Part shown: piece by piece, positions 25,722 to 34,092 of the stretch
Numbering within the stretch: position 1 is the first letter of the stretch
Layout of the letters: every line of letters starts with the position of its first letter
DNA from: Streptomyces sp. 2131.1
Lineage (GTDB): Bacteria > Actinomycetota > Actinomycetes > Streptomycetales > Streptomycetaceae
Reading direction: 5' to 3'
Length of the DNA: 64,000 bases
NCBI RefSeq assembly: GCF_900105515.1
Contig: NZ_FNSY01000001.1
Span: 682,001 to 746,000, forward strand
Position numbers and translations under genes: made by a program
The notes under the pieces: generated by a model
What the model saw: the letters and a program-made list of their open reading frames with translations, nothing else
The model's database searches: none
Told to the model about the DNA's origin: nothing

Positions 25722-26643
25722 GGCCGTACCGTTCCTCTGCCTTCCAGAAGTACACGAAGCCCACGAGGCCCACGACGACCGCCCAGGCGAGGGCGACCAG
25801 CCAGACGTGCGCGGGCAGGTTCTCCGAGCCGTACCCGTCGATCAGGGCGAACCTGACCAGGTCCATGTAGATGGCCGCCGGGTTGTACTGGAGCACGTCG
25901 GTGATCCAGGCCGGCTTGTCCTCCAGCATCACCGGGATGGAGAACATCACCCCGGACGCGTACATCCAGGTACGCATCACGAACGGCATCAGCTGAGCCA
26001 GGTCGGGGGTCTTCGCCCCCATCCTCGCCATGGCGAGCGCCAGTCCGGTGTTGAAGAGGAACTGCAGCGCCAGCGCGGGGATCACCAGCAGCCACGAGAG
26101 CCGCGGGTAACTGCCCCACCCGACGGTGACCGCGACCAGCACGATCATCGAGTACAGCAGCTGCTGGAGCTGCTGGAGCGAGAAGGAGATGGGCAGCGAG
26201 GCGCGAGGGAAGTGCAGCGCCCTGACCAGGCCGAGGTTCCCGGAGATGGCCCGTACGCCGGCCATCACCGAGCTCTGGGTGAAGGTGAAGACGAACACCC
26301 CGGTCACCAGGAACGGGATGAACACCTCCTGCGGGATGCCCTTCTTGGTGCCGAGGATCAGGCCGAAGATGACGAAGTAGACCGCGGCGTTCAGGAGCGG
26401 GGTCGCCACCTGCCACAGCTGGCCCAGCTTCGCCTGGCTGTACTGGGCGGTCAGCTTGGCCCGGGAGAACGCCAGGATGAAGTGGCGCCGCCCCTTGAGT
26501 TGGCTCACGTACTCGCGGAGTCCGGGCCGGGCACCGCTGACGGCGAGGCCGTACTTCGCAGCCAGCTCCGCCGCGCTCAGGGCGTCGTCGGCTGATGGCG
26601 GGCTGCTCACGGCAACCGCACCACCATGGGTTGTGTCACTCAC
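25714..26643 (-). CDS. ABC exporter permease, TagG/Wzm type
   Basis: A 309-residue ABC-2 permease with six predicted membrane segments between about residues 75 and 300, and the family's amphipathic N-terminal region (LREYVSQLKGRRHFILAFSR). KLGQLWQVATPLLNAAVYF is the typical first transmembrane entry. The start is GTG 26643. It heads a two-gene transcript: a U-tract terminator lies between it and the upstream glycosyltransferase, so it is expressed separately from the phosphodiester operon. Confidence 0.92.
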   Translation of the reverse strand: MSDTTHGGAVAVSSPPSADDALSAAELAAKYGLAVSGARPGLREYVSQLKGRRHFILAFSRAKLTAQYSQAKLGQLWQVATPLLNAAVYFVIFGLILGTKKGIPQEVFIPFLVTGVFVFTFTQSSVMAGVRAISGNLGLVRALHFPRASLPISFSLQQLQQLLYSMIVLVAVTVGWGSYPRLSWLLVIPALALQFLFNTGLALAMARMGAKTPDLAQLMPFVMRTWMYASGVMFSIPVMLEDKPAWITDVLQYNPAAIYMDLVRFALIDGYGSENLPAHVWLVALAWAVVVGLVGFVYFWKAEERYGRG

Positions 26644-26713
26644 CAGAAGAAACTCTCGTATTCAAAATGCGCAGCCAGTCGCGGGCGCGGCTCAGGCGGA
26701 CAGGTCCCGACAA

Positions 26714-26744
26714 GAAAAAAATACGCCTCATGTTCCCAGAGGCG
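26714..26744 (-). terminator. intrinsic terminator with U-tract after the GT2 gene
   Basis: On the transcribed strand CGCCTC-TGGGAACAT-GAGGCG is followed by TATTTTTTTC. A true U-tract is rare in this GC-rich genome. It lies 7 bases past the glycosyltransferase stop and ends the five-gene operon. Confidence 0.85.
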
Positions 26745-26750
26745 AGCCCC

Positions 26751-27635
26751 TCAGATCACCGGGGGGCGGCCCAGCCTGGTCAGGCGCCACACCGTACGCC
26801 ACTTCATCGGGCGGCGCGGTCCGCACGGGGTCCGCCAGCCCTCCCGGAAGCCGCCGAACCAGGCCTTCAGCGCCTCGCCGGACGGCCTGCGCAGCAGGGT
26901 CAGCAGCATCCACACCCCGAGGTACACCGGGACGAGGGGCGCGGGAAGGTTCCGCCGGGCCAGCCAGACCCGGTTCCGGGCCACCATGCGGTGGTAGACG
27001 GCATGGCGGGACGGGGCCGTGGTGGGGTGGTGCAGCACCATGTCCGCGCGGTAGTCGATCAGCCAGCCGGCGTCCAGCGCCCGCCAGGCGAGGTCCGTCT
27101 CCTCGTGCGCGTAGAAGAAGTCGCCCGGCAACGGGCCGACCTCGGCCAGCACCCGGGTGCGCACCGCGTTGGCCCCGCCCAGGAACGTGGTCACCCGCGA
27201 GGAGCGCATCGGGTCGGCGGCCCGCAGCCGCGGCACGTGCCGGCGCTGGGTGACCCCGGTCTCGGGGTCCGCGATGCGGAAGCTGATGATGCCGAGCCGG
27301 GCGTCCTCGGCGAACGCCTGCCGGCACAGCTCCGCGGTGTCGGTGAGGGGCAGCAGCCCGTCGTCGTCGAGGAAGAGCAGAGCGTCCACATCGGCGCCGG
27401 AGGGCCCGAAGGCCTCGATGCCGACGTTCCGGCCGCCGGGGATGCCGAGGTTCTCGGGCAGCTCGACGGTCCGCACGCCCGGGGGGACGTCGGGAACCGG
27501 CGAGCCGTTGCCGACGACGACCACCTCGATCCGGTCGCCCTCCTGGGCGGCGACCGAGTCGAGCAGGGCGCGCAGCTCGGCCGGGCGGTTGCCCATGGTG
27601 ATGATGACCGCGCCGAGTTTCATGGGTGTGCTCAC
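26751..27635 (-). CDS. family 2 glycosyltransferase
   Basis: A 294-residue GT-A enzyme. The nucleotide-binding start is LGAVIITMGNRPAELRALL, the metal-binding region is ALLFLDDDGLL, and FFYAHEETDLAWRALDAGW is the acceptor/catalytic region of rhamnosyl- and galactofuranosyl-like GT2 enzymes. A short hydrophobic stretch (VPVYLGVWMLLTLL) suggests membrane contact. The GTG at 27635 overlaps the CDP-alcohol phosphotransferase stop as GTGA; ATG 27623 is an alternative. It probably adds a sugar to the product of the operon. Confidence 0.88.
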   Translation of the reverse strand: MSTPMKLGAVIITMGNRPAELRALLDSVAAQEGDRIEVVVVGNGSPVPDVPPGVRTVELPENLGIPGGRNVGIEAFGPSGADVDALLFLDDDGLLPLTDTAELCRQAFAEDARLGIISFRIADPETGVTQRRHVPRLRAADPMRSSRVTTFLGGANAVRTRVLAEVGPLPGDFFYAHEETDLAWRALDAGWLIDYRADMVLHHPTTAPSRHAVYHRMVARNRVWLARRNLPAPLVPVYLGVWMLLTLLRRPSGEALKAWFGGFREGWRTPCGPRRPMKWRTVWRLTRLGRPPVI

Positions 27636-28411
27636 TTCAGCCTGCTCGATGCCAGGACCGACACGAGGTGCAGCAGGGTCTGGAGCAGGGCGATGCCGGC
27701 CAGGACCGCGACCGCGAGGCGGCTGAAGAAGAAATCGTCCCGCACCTCGTCGAGGACGGCGGCGACCAGGATGACCAGCGACGCCTCGACGCACAGGATG
27801 AGCCGGTGGAACTTGAGCGCGCCCGCGGCCCGGCGGGCGAACGCCATGCCGGAGGAGCGCGGCTCGGAGGCGGACTCCTTGACCGGCGGCAGCCCGCCCT
27901 GGTGGCGGGCGACGCCGACCAGGTCCGTCTCGGCCTTGATCAGGATCGCGCCGAGCGCGGCGAGCGTACCGAGAAAGGCCCACAGCCAGTCGATGCGGCC
28001 GGTGCCCCACAGGTCCGCGGCGCGCAGGCCGAAGCCGACGAGGACCGCGGCGTCGCACAGGTAGGCGCCGACCCGGTCCAGGTAGACGCCGCCGAGCGAG
28101 TACTGCTTCTTCCAGCGCGCGATCTCGCCGTCCACGCAGTCGAGCAGCAGGTACATCTGCACCATGACGACGCCGAGGACCGCGCCCCAGATACCGGGAA
28201 CGAGCAGCGCCGGGGCGGCGAGCACACCGGCGATCGTCATCAGATAGGTCAGCTGGTTGGGCGTGACCCTGGTGTTGACCAGGTACCGGTCGATGCGCAG
28301 CGAGATCTCGCGCATGTATATCCGGCCCGCCCAGTGCTCACCGCTGCGCCGGTCCTTGACGCCCGGCGGGTGAACGACCGGGCGGAGTTCAGCTACTGAT
28401 GGTCTTGGCAT
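27632..28411 (-). CDS. CDP-alcohol phosphatidyltransferase family protein
   Basis: A 259-residue integral membrane enzyme that transfers a phospho-alcohol from a CDP-activated donor. The signature D-x2-DG-x2-AR-x8-G-x3-D-x3-D is present as DCVDGEIARW and GGVYLDRVGAYLCD (residues 91-120). Several hydrophobic segments surround it. It overlaps the dehydrogenase gene by 23 bases. It is one of two such enzymes in this operon, implying two different phospho-transfer steps or one bifunctional route. Confidence 0.9.
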   Translation of the reverse strand: MPRPSVAELRPVVHPPGVKDRRSGEHWAGRIYMREISLRIDRYLVNTRVTPNQLTYLMTIAGVLAAPALLVPGIWGAVLGVVMVQMYLLLDCVDGEIARWKKQYSLGGVYLDRVGAYLCDAAVLVGFGLRAADLWGTGRIDWLWAFLGTLAALGAILIKAETDLVGVARHQGGLPPVKESASEPRSSGMAFARRAAGALKFHRLILCVEASLVILVAAVLDEVRDDFFFSRLAVAVLAGIALLQTLLHLVSVLASSRLK

Positions 28412-29450
28412 AGTCGGCGTACGCGTCCCTGATCTGGTCGGTGGACAGGCTGAGGTGTTCCAGGACCGTGAAGCGTCCCGGGCGGGTCTGGGGGGCGTAT
28501 TCGACGGCCCGGACGAACTCGTCCGCGCTGAAGCCGATCTCCTCGGGCGTGACCGGCAGGCCGTGCCGGCGCAGGACCTCGGCGAAGAGGCCGGACTCGT
28601 CGGCGGCCCCGCGCAGGTGCATGGCGAAGGCGGCGCCGAGGCCGACCTGCTCGCCGTGGCTCGCGGCCCGCTTCGGGAAGAGCAGGTCGAACGCGTGGCT
28701 GATCTCGTGGCAGGCGCCGGACGAGGGCCGGGTGTCGCCGCTGATCGAGATGGCGATGCCGGAGAGCACCAGGGACTCGGCGAGGACGGTGAGGAACTCG
28801 TCGTCGGCGACGGTGCCGGGGTGACGCAGTACGGCTTCGCCCGCGGTACGGGCCATGGCCGCGGCGAGCCCGTCGATCTGCTCGCCGTTGACCTGGTGCG
28901 AGAGTTCCCAGTCGGCGATGGCGGAGATGTTCGAGATCGCGTCGCCGATGCCTGACCGTACGAAGCGGTCGGGGGCCTCGCGGATCACCGACAGGTCGAT
29001 CACCATGGCGATGGGCATGGGGACGCCGTAGGAGCCCCGGCCGTTGTCGTTGTCCAGGGTGGCGACGGGCGAGCAGAGGCCGTCGTGGGCGAGGTTCGTG
29101 GCGACCGAGACCAGCGGCAGGCCGACCCGGGCCGCGGCGTACTTGGCCACATCGATGATCTTGCCGCCGCCGAGGCCGACCACGGCGTCGTAGCGCTTGC
29201 CCTTGATGTCGTCGGCGAGCTGCACCGCGGCGTCGATGTTGCCGCCCGCGACGCAGTACCAGTCGGCGCCGGGCAGCGCGGGTTCCAGCTTCTCGCGCAG
29301 GGCCGTGCCCGAGCCGCCGCTGATCGCGATGGCGAGCTTGCCGGAGGCGGAGATCCGCTGGTCGGCGAGGAGGCCGGCCAGGTCGTGCATGGCGCCCCGG
29401 CTGATGTCGACGAAGACCGGGGACGGGATGAGTCGGGTCAGTACCGGCAC
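28389..29450 (-). CDS. iron-containing alcohol dehydrogenase, glycerol-1-phosphate dehydrogenase-like
   Basis: A 353-residue member of the G1PDH/dehydroquinate-synthase fold group. VVGLGGGKIIDVAKYAAARVGLP is the NAD-binding loop, SVATNLAHDGLCSPVA the substrate region, and metal ligands are expected in GIGDAISN, ACHEISHAFD and SHGEQVGLG. Relatives reduce dihydroxyacetone phosphate to sn-glycerol 1-phosphate, as in archaea and AraM. Context (a cytidylyltransferase and two CDP-alcohol enzymes) supports making a polyol phosphate to be activated. The start is GTG 29450, overlapping the previous gene by 13 bases. Exact substrate unproven. Confidence 0.82.
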   Translation of the reverse strand: MPVLTRLIPSPVFVDISRGAMHDLAGLLADQRISASGKLAIAISGGSGTALREKLEPALPGADWYCVAGGNIDAAVQLADDIKGKRYDAVVGLGGGKIIDVAKYAAARVGLPLVSVATNLAHDGLCSPVATLDNDNGRGSYGVPMPIAMVIDLSVIREAPDRFVRSGIGDAISNISAIADWELSHQVNGEQIDGLAAAMARTAGEAVLRHPGTVADDEFLTVLAESLVLSGIAISISGDTRPSSGACHEISHAFDLLFPKRAASHGEQVGLGAAFAMHLRGAADESGLFAEVLRRHGLPVTPEEIGFSADEFVRAVEYAPQTRPGRFTVLEHLSLSTDQIRDAYADYAKTISS

Positions 29451-30175
29451 GCGATCGCCCGGCCCTTCTCGAGGTCGTCGTGGTTGTCGATCTCGGCCCA
29501 GCTCACGTCACCGATGGGGGTGACGTCCACGGTGACGCCGCGGTTGACGAGCTCCTGGTAGCCGTCCTCGTAGTAGAGGTCCGGGTCGCGCTCGAAGGTG
29601 GCCTTCAGCGCGTCGGCCAGCTCCTCGGCGGCCTCGGCCTCGATGAGGGTGACGCCGATGTACTCGCCGGTGGCCTCGGACGGGTCCATCAGCTTCGTGA
29701 TCCGGCGGACGCCCGCGCCGTCCTCCACGACGACCTTCATCTCCTCGTCCGCGAGGGACTTCACCGTGTCGAGGGCGAGGATGATCCGCTTGCCGTCACC
29801 GCGCGCGGCCAGCAGCGTCTTCTCGACGGAGACCGGGTGCACGGTGTCGCCGTTGGCGAGGATCACGCCGCGCTTCAGCACCTCGCGGGCGCACCACAGG
29901 GAGTAGGCGTTGTTCCACTCCTCGGCCTTGTCGTTGTCGACGAGGGTGAGCTTCAGGCCGTACGTGGCCTCCAGCTCCTCCTTGCGGTCGTAGACGGCCT
30001 CCTTGCGGTAGCCGACGACGATCGCGGCCTCGGTGAGCCCGATCTCGGCGAAGTTGGCCAGCGTGAGGTCGAGGACCGTCTTGTCGCCGTCCACCGGCAC
30101 GAGCGCCTTGGGGAGCGTGTCGGTGTAGGGGCGCAGGCGCCGTCCGGCGCCGGCTGCCAGTACGAGGCCGATCAT
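29438..30175 (-). CDS. sugar/alcohol-phosphate nucleotidyltransferase, LicC-like
   Basis: A 245-residue nucleotidyltransferase. LVLAAGAGRRLRPYTDTLPKALVPV is the NTP-binding start, split as AAGAGRRLRP and PKALV, and ILANGDTVHP holds the metal-binding aspartate. EEWNNAYSLWCAREVL resembles the NNIYSL region of LicC-type CTP:phosphocholine cytidylyltransferases, so CTP is the likely donor. It probably activates the alcohol phosphate used by the two CDP-alcohol phosphotransferases. ATG 30175 overlaps the upstream stop by four bases. Confidence 0.88.
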   Translation of the reverse strand: MIGLVLAAGAGRRLRPYTDTLPKALVPVDGDKTVLDLTLANFAEIGLTEAAIVVGYRKEAVYDRKEELEATYGLKLTLVDNDKAEEWNNAYSLWCAREVLKRGVILANGDTVHPVSVEKTLLAARGDGKRIILALDTVKSLADEEMKVVVEDGAGVRRITKLMDPSEATGEYIGVTLIEAEAAEELADALKATFERDPDLYYEDGYQELVNRGVTVDVTPIGDVSWAEIDNHDDLEKGRAIACRY

Positions 30176-31998
30176 GCGGGTTCTCCTTCGTCGTGAACGG
30201 CGGGGGCCCCGGAGGAGGCCCAGAAGCGGATGGACTCCACCACCACGATCGCCGCGACGGCCACCGCGAGCACGGTGAGTGCGGTGGTGAAGCCGGAGGC
30301 TCCGGTGAGGGCGGCGGCGAGCACGGCGACGACCAGGGTCCGGCCCTCGTGTCCGCCGGTCGTGAGCACCAGCCACTGGGGCGGGGCGCCGGTGCCGCCC
30401 CGGATGCGGTACACCGTGTCGTAGTGATGGTAGGCGACGGCCGAGACCAGTCCGAAGGCCGCGGGGAGCGCCCCGTCCATGTCGCTGCGGGCGGCCAGGA
30501 CGAGGATCGTGCAGTACTCCGCCGCCCGGAAGAACGGGGGCAGGAGCCAGTCGAGCGCGCCCTTGAGGGGGCGGGCCACGGCCAGGCCGGAGCAGACCGC
30601 GTAGAACACGGCGGCGACGACCGTCTGCCGGCTGCCGAAGGGCTGCTGGAGCGCGGCGGCGATCACCGCGCCGGTGCCGACGAGGGCTATCACGGGGGCG
30701 CTCCAGGCACCGCGGATCTTCGGGCCCCGGGCGGCGATCAGCTGGGCGATCGGGCCGGAGTCCGTGAGGTCGGCGAGGGCCTGCACGGCCCGGTCGGTGC
30801 GCCGGGCCGCGCGGGTCAGGGACCGCAGGAGGCGGCCTGCGGTGGTGTAGCAGGCCGCGAAGGCGCAGCCGACCAGCAGGGCGTAGAAGACGATGCGCGG
30901 GGTGGTGAGCGCGGTGAGTACGGCGATCATCGCCCAGCGCTCACCGATCGGGAGGATGATTATCCGCCGCAGCCAGACCGTCCAGCCGACGCTGTCGAGC
31001 TTGTCGGAGAGCGCTGCCGTGGGGCTGGAATTCGCCACCGCGTCGTGGTTGGCCTCGGTGAACGAGAAGTCTATGACGTGGCGGCAGGACTGGAGGACCA
31101 TCGCACCGAGCGCCAGTGCCCAGACGTCGTCGCCGCCGCGTGCCGCGCCGAGGGCGAGTCCCGCGTAGTAGGCGTACTCCTTGGCGCGGTCGAAGGTGGC
31201 GTCCAGCCAGGCGCCCATCGTGGAGTACTGGAGGGAGTAGCGGGCGAGCTGTCCGTCGGTGCAGTCCAGGACGAAGGAGAGCAGCAGCAGGATGCCCGCC
31301 GCGACGTACCCGCCCCGGGTACCGGTGGCCGCGCAGCCGGCCGCCACCAGCGCGGTGAGCAGGGACGCGGTGGTGACCTGGTTCGGGGTGAGGCCCCGGC
31401 GGGCGCACCAGCGGGCGATGTAGCGCGAGTACGGGCTGATGAAGTAGGTGGTGAAGAAGCCGTCGCGGGCCTTGACCGCGCTGCGCAGCCGGACCGCCTC
31501 GTCGTCCACGGCCTCGACACCGGCGCGGGCGGCGGCGCGGTCGGCCTCGTTCGTGGGCACGGTGGCGACGAGCGAGCCCAGCTCGGGGCGCTGCACCTGG
31601 GTGCCCTCGGCCTCCATGACCGCGGCGAGCCTGCCGGGCACGGTGCGGTCGGTGACCGTGGCGGTGGCTCCGGCGGCGGACACCCCGGCGCCGACCGCGT
31701 CGGTCGTGGCGTGCAGGGCGCTCACCAGGGCGGGACGCGCCTCGGCCTGTGCGGTGAGGGCGCCGGGCACGGCCGCGGCGGGGAAACGAGGGTCGGTCAG
31801 GGCGAGCCGGAGGGCGTGTCGGTGGCCGACGAAGCGGGGGTCGACGAGGGCGACCCGCTGTGACGCGGGGACGGCGGCCAGCAGCGCGGCCGCTTCGGTG
31901 ACGTCGACAGCGGCGTGAACGTCGAATCGCAGCGACCGGAGATCGTCCTCGAGTGAGGATCCGGGCAGCGGAGCACCTGTGAGAATGGCGGTCGACAG
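30172..31998 (-). CDS. CDP-alcohol phosphotransferase with DUF5941, CTG start
   Basis: A 608-residue membrane protein. The N-terminal ~100 residues (STAILTGAPLPG onward) look like a soluble domain, then the CDP-alcohol motif DCTDGQLARYSLQYSTMG with WLDATFDR at about 245-271, then multiple membrane segments including the DUF5941 C-terminal region. The open frame has no ATG, GTG or TTG that would keep this N-terminus: after an in-frame TGA at 32005 it reads GTT CGT CTG TCG. CTG 31998 has AAGGAG nine bases upstream. GTG 31770 would delete 76 well-formed codons. It is the first gene of the operon. Confidence 0.85.
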   Translation of the reverse strand: MSTAILTGAPLPGSSLEDDLRSLRFDVHAAVDVTEAAALLAAVPASQRVALVDPRFVGHRHALRLALTDPRFPAAAVPGALTAQAEARPALVSALHATTDAVGAGVSAAGATATVTDRTVPGRLAAVMEAEGTQVQRPELGSLVATVPTNEADRAAARAGVEAVDDEAVRLRSAVKARDGFFTTYFISPYSRYIARWCARRGLTPNQVTTASLLTALVAAGCAATGTRGGYVAAGILLLLSFVLDCTDGQLARYSLQYSTMGAWLDATFDRAKEYAYYAGLALGAARGGDDVWALALGAMVLQSCRHVIDFSFTEANHDAVANSSPTAALSDKLDSVGWTVWLRRIIILPIGERWAMIAVLTALTTPRIVFYALLVGCAFAACYTTAGRLLRSLTRAARRTDRAVQALADLTDSGPIAQLIAARGPKIRGAWSAPVIALVGTGAVIAAALQQPFGSRQTVVAAVFYAVCSGLAVARPLKGALDWLLPPFFRAAEYCTILVLAARSDMDGALPAAFGLVSAVAYHHYDTVYRIRGGTGAPPQWLVLTTGGHEGRTLVVAVLAAALTGASGFTTALTVLAVAVAAIVVVESIRFWASSGAPAVHDEGEPA

Positions 31999-32007
31999 AC
32001 GAACTCA

Positions 32008-32013
32008 CTCCTT
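32008..32013 (-). promoter_or_regulatory. ribosome-binding site supporting a CTG start
   Basis: AAGGAG followed by TGA and GTTCGT, then CTG at 31998-31996. The nine-base spacing is ideal, and no conventional start codon lies within reach in the coding frame. Confidence 0.7.
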
Positions 32014-32388
32014 GGGTGCTGACACGGACCGGCACGCGACAATGCGGCCTGAAGCGGCCGGCGGCATGTCGGCAGAGGCTATCGGATGAACAGAAGCACG
32101 AGTTCACTGCCCGTTTGCACTCCGTTCCGGGCGGCGCCGGATGTTGCGCGCCGCCCGCGATCATCATCGTCGATGGCCGCGTCGCCTGACAAAAATCCGG
32201 CCGGGCCCTCCCCCGCGTCCGGCTGCACCGGTGTCCCGGCAGCGCTCTGACCTGCAGTCGTTTTCGCAGGTCAGAGGATATGACAACGGTGTTCAGTGCC
32301 GTGTTGCCCGATACCCCCCGCCCGTAGTTGACTGGCAGGGCCCGGGCCCGCGAGGCCCGGACCCGCGAGACGACCGGGAGGCGTCCCC
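32014..32388. other. divergent intergenic region
   Basis: About 375 bases between the DUF5941 operon and the CDF transporter. I see no gene. It must carry promoters for both directions, and it contains one long inverted repeat at 32245-32276. Confidence 0.6.
32245..32276. promoter_or_regulatory. 11-bp inverted repeat upstream of the CDF transporter
   Basis: CTCTGACCTGC (32245-32255) and GCAGGTCAGAG (32266-32276) are perfect inverted arms around a ten-base loop AGTCGTTTTC, 112 bases before the transporter start. In RNA it would be a stable stem with a T-rich loop; on DNA it could be an operator. Confidence 0.5.
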
Positions 32389-33324
32389 ATGGGGGCAGGG
32401 CACGATCACGGACACGCACACGGCGTACCGGCCGGCACGGCGGCCGCCGCCCACAAGGGGCGGCTGCGCATAGCGCTGTGCATCACGCTGACGGTGACGG
32501 TCATGGAGATCGCCGGGGGCGTGGTGTCCGGCTCGCTCGCCCTGATCGCCGACGCGGCCCACATGGCCACCGACGCCCTGGGGCTCGGGCTCGCCCTGCT
32601 GGCGATCCACTTCGCCAACCGGCCCGCCGGACCGAACCGCACCTTCGGCTTCGCCCGGGCGGAGATCCTCGCGGCCCTCGCCAACTGCTGCCTGCTCCTC
32701 GGGGTGGGCGGATATCTCCTCTTCGAGGCGGTCCAGCGCTTCATCGACCCGGCCGAGACCCGGGGCGGGCTCACGATCGCCTTCGCCCTGGTGGGCCTAG
32801 TAGCGAACGCGGTGTCGCTGACGCTGCTGACGCGCGGACAGCAGGAGAGCCTCAACGTGCGCGGCGCCTATCTGGAGGTGCTGGCGGACACGCTCGGCTC
32901 GGTGACGGTGCTGATCTCGGCGGGCATCGTGATGACGACCGGCTGGCAGGCGGCGGACCCGATCGCGTCGCTGGTCATCGGCCTCATGATCGTGCCGCGT
33001 ACGGTGCGGCTGCTGCGCGAGACGCTGAACGTGCTCCTTGAGGCGGCGCCGCCCGGTGTCGACATGGGCGAGGTGCGCGACCACATCACGGCACTGCCCG
33101 GCGTGCTGGACGTCCACGACCTGCACGCGTGGACGATCACCTCGGGCATGCCGGTGCTCTCCGCGCATGTGGTGGTGCAGCAGGACCTGCTGGACTCGAT
33201 CGGCCACGAAAAGCTGCTGCACGAGCTCCGGGGCTGCGTCGGCGACCACTTCGACGTCGAGCACTGCACCTTCCAGCTGGAGCCGAGCGGCCACGCCGAG
33301 CACGAGGCGAACCTCTGCCGCTGA
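32389..33324 (+). CDS. cation diffusion facilitator (CzcD-like metal exporter)
   Basis: A 311-residue inner-membrane exporter of zinc, cobalt or related divalent ions by proton antiport. The His-rich start GHDHGHAHG may bind metal. Six membrane segments run from about residue 28 to 205, with metal-site signatures LIADAAHMATDALG (HxxxD) and YLEVLADTLGSVTVL (DxxxD variant) in the second and fifth. The C-terminal cytosolic domain ends with HCTFQLEPSGHAEHE. The RBS is GGGAGG, spacing eight. Confidence 0.93.
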   Translation: MGAGHDHGHAHGVPAGTAAAAHKGRLRIALCITLTVTVMEIAGGVVSGSLALIADAAHMATDALGLGLALLAIHFANRPAGPNRTFGFARAEILAALANCCLLLGVGGYLLFEAVQRFIDPAETRGGLTIAFALVGLVANAVSLTLLTRGQQESLNVRGAYLEVLADTLGSVTVLISAGIVMTTGWQAADPIASLVIGLMIVPRTVRLLRETLNVLLEAAPPGVDMGEVRDHITALPGVLDVHDLHAWTITSGMPVLSAHVVVQQDLLDSIGHEKLLHELRGCVGDHFDVEHCTFQLEPSGHAEHEANLCR

Positions 33325-33480
33325 ACCCGGGGCGCCAGGAGCCCGAGGTGTAGGGTTTCGCGGACGTGTGCGGGCGGACATGCCAGGGTCCGAAGTGCGG
33401 ACAAGCCGCTTTTGTACGGCAGACTTGAGCGGACTCGACGGGACCGGCGCACGGGGCCGGGACCACAGCGAAGGATGGGT

Positions 33481-34074
33481 ATGCCGAGCACACCAGTCAC
33501 CGCGGCGAACACCTCGTCGAACGGCACAGTGGAAGCGATCATGCTCGAACTGGTCGACGAGAACGGCACCACCATCGGCACGGCGGAGAAGCTCGCCGCC
33601 CATCAGGCGCCCGGACAGCTGCACCGCGCGTTCTCCGTGTTCCTCTTCGACGAGCAGGGCCGGCTACTGCTCCAGCAGCGCGCCCTCGGCAAGTACCACT
33701 CCCCCGGTGTCTGGTCCAACACGTGCTGCGGCCACCCCTACCCGGGCGAGGCGCCCTTCGCCGCCGCCGCCCGGCGTACGCACGAGGAGCTGGGCACCTC
33801 GCCCTCGCTGCTGGCCGAGGCGGGCACCGTCCGCTACAACCACCCGGACCCGGCGTCGGGCCTGGTGGAGCAGGAGTTCAACCACCTCTTCGTGGGCCTG
33901 GCGCAGGAGCGGCTGCGTCCCGATCCGGAGGAGGTCGGCGGGACGGCCTTCGTGACGGCGGCGGAGCTGGCCGAGCGGCATGCCCGGGAGCCGTTCTCGG
34001 CGTGGTTCATGACCGTGCTGGACGCCGCCCGGCCCGCGATCCGCGAGCTGACCGGGGATGCCGCCGGCTGGTAG
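33481..34074 (+). CDS. idi: isopentenyl-diphosphate delta-isomerase, type I
   Basis: A 197-residue Nudix-fold enzyme interconverting isopentenyl and dimethylallyl diphosphate. The catalytic cysteine is in WSNTCCGHP and the catalytic glutamate in VEQEFNHLFVG; AAARRTHEELG is the modified Nudix helix. ATG 33481 is preferred because AAGGA lies six bases upstream; ATG 33475 overlaps that site. The first 20 residues (Thr/Ser/Asn-rich) are poorly conserved. It is a monocistronic gene 9 kb from the hopanoid operon it can feed. Confidence 0.96.
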   Translation: MPSTPVTAANTSSNGTVEAIMLELVDENGTTIGTAEKLAAHQAPGQLHRAFSVFLFDEQGRLLLQQRALGKYHSPGVWSNTCCGHPYPGEAPFAAAARRTHEELGTSPSLLAEAGTVRYNHPDPASGLVEQEFNHLFVGLAQERLRPDPEEVGGTAFVTAAELAERHAREPFSAWFMTVLDAARPAIRELTGDAAGW

Positions 34075-34092
34075 GCCGTACGGCTGAAGGGG

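Noticed and set aside
30193..31863. Plus-strand Gly/Glu-rich frame opposite the DUF5941 gene
   Set aside because: Shadow frame; the minus strand carries the CDP-alcohol motif and membrane segments.
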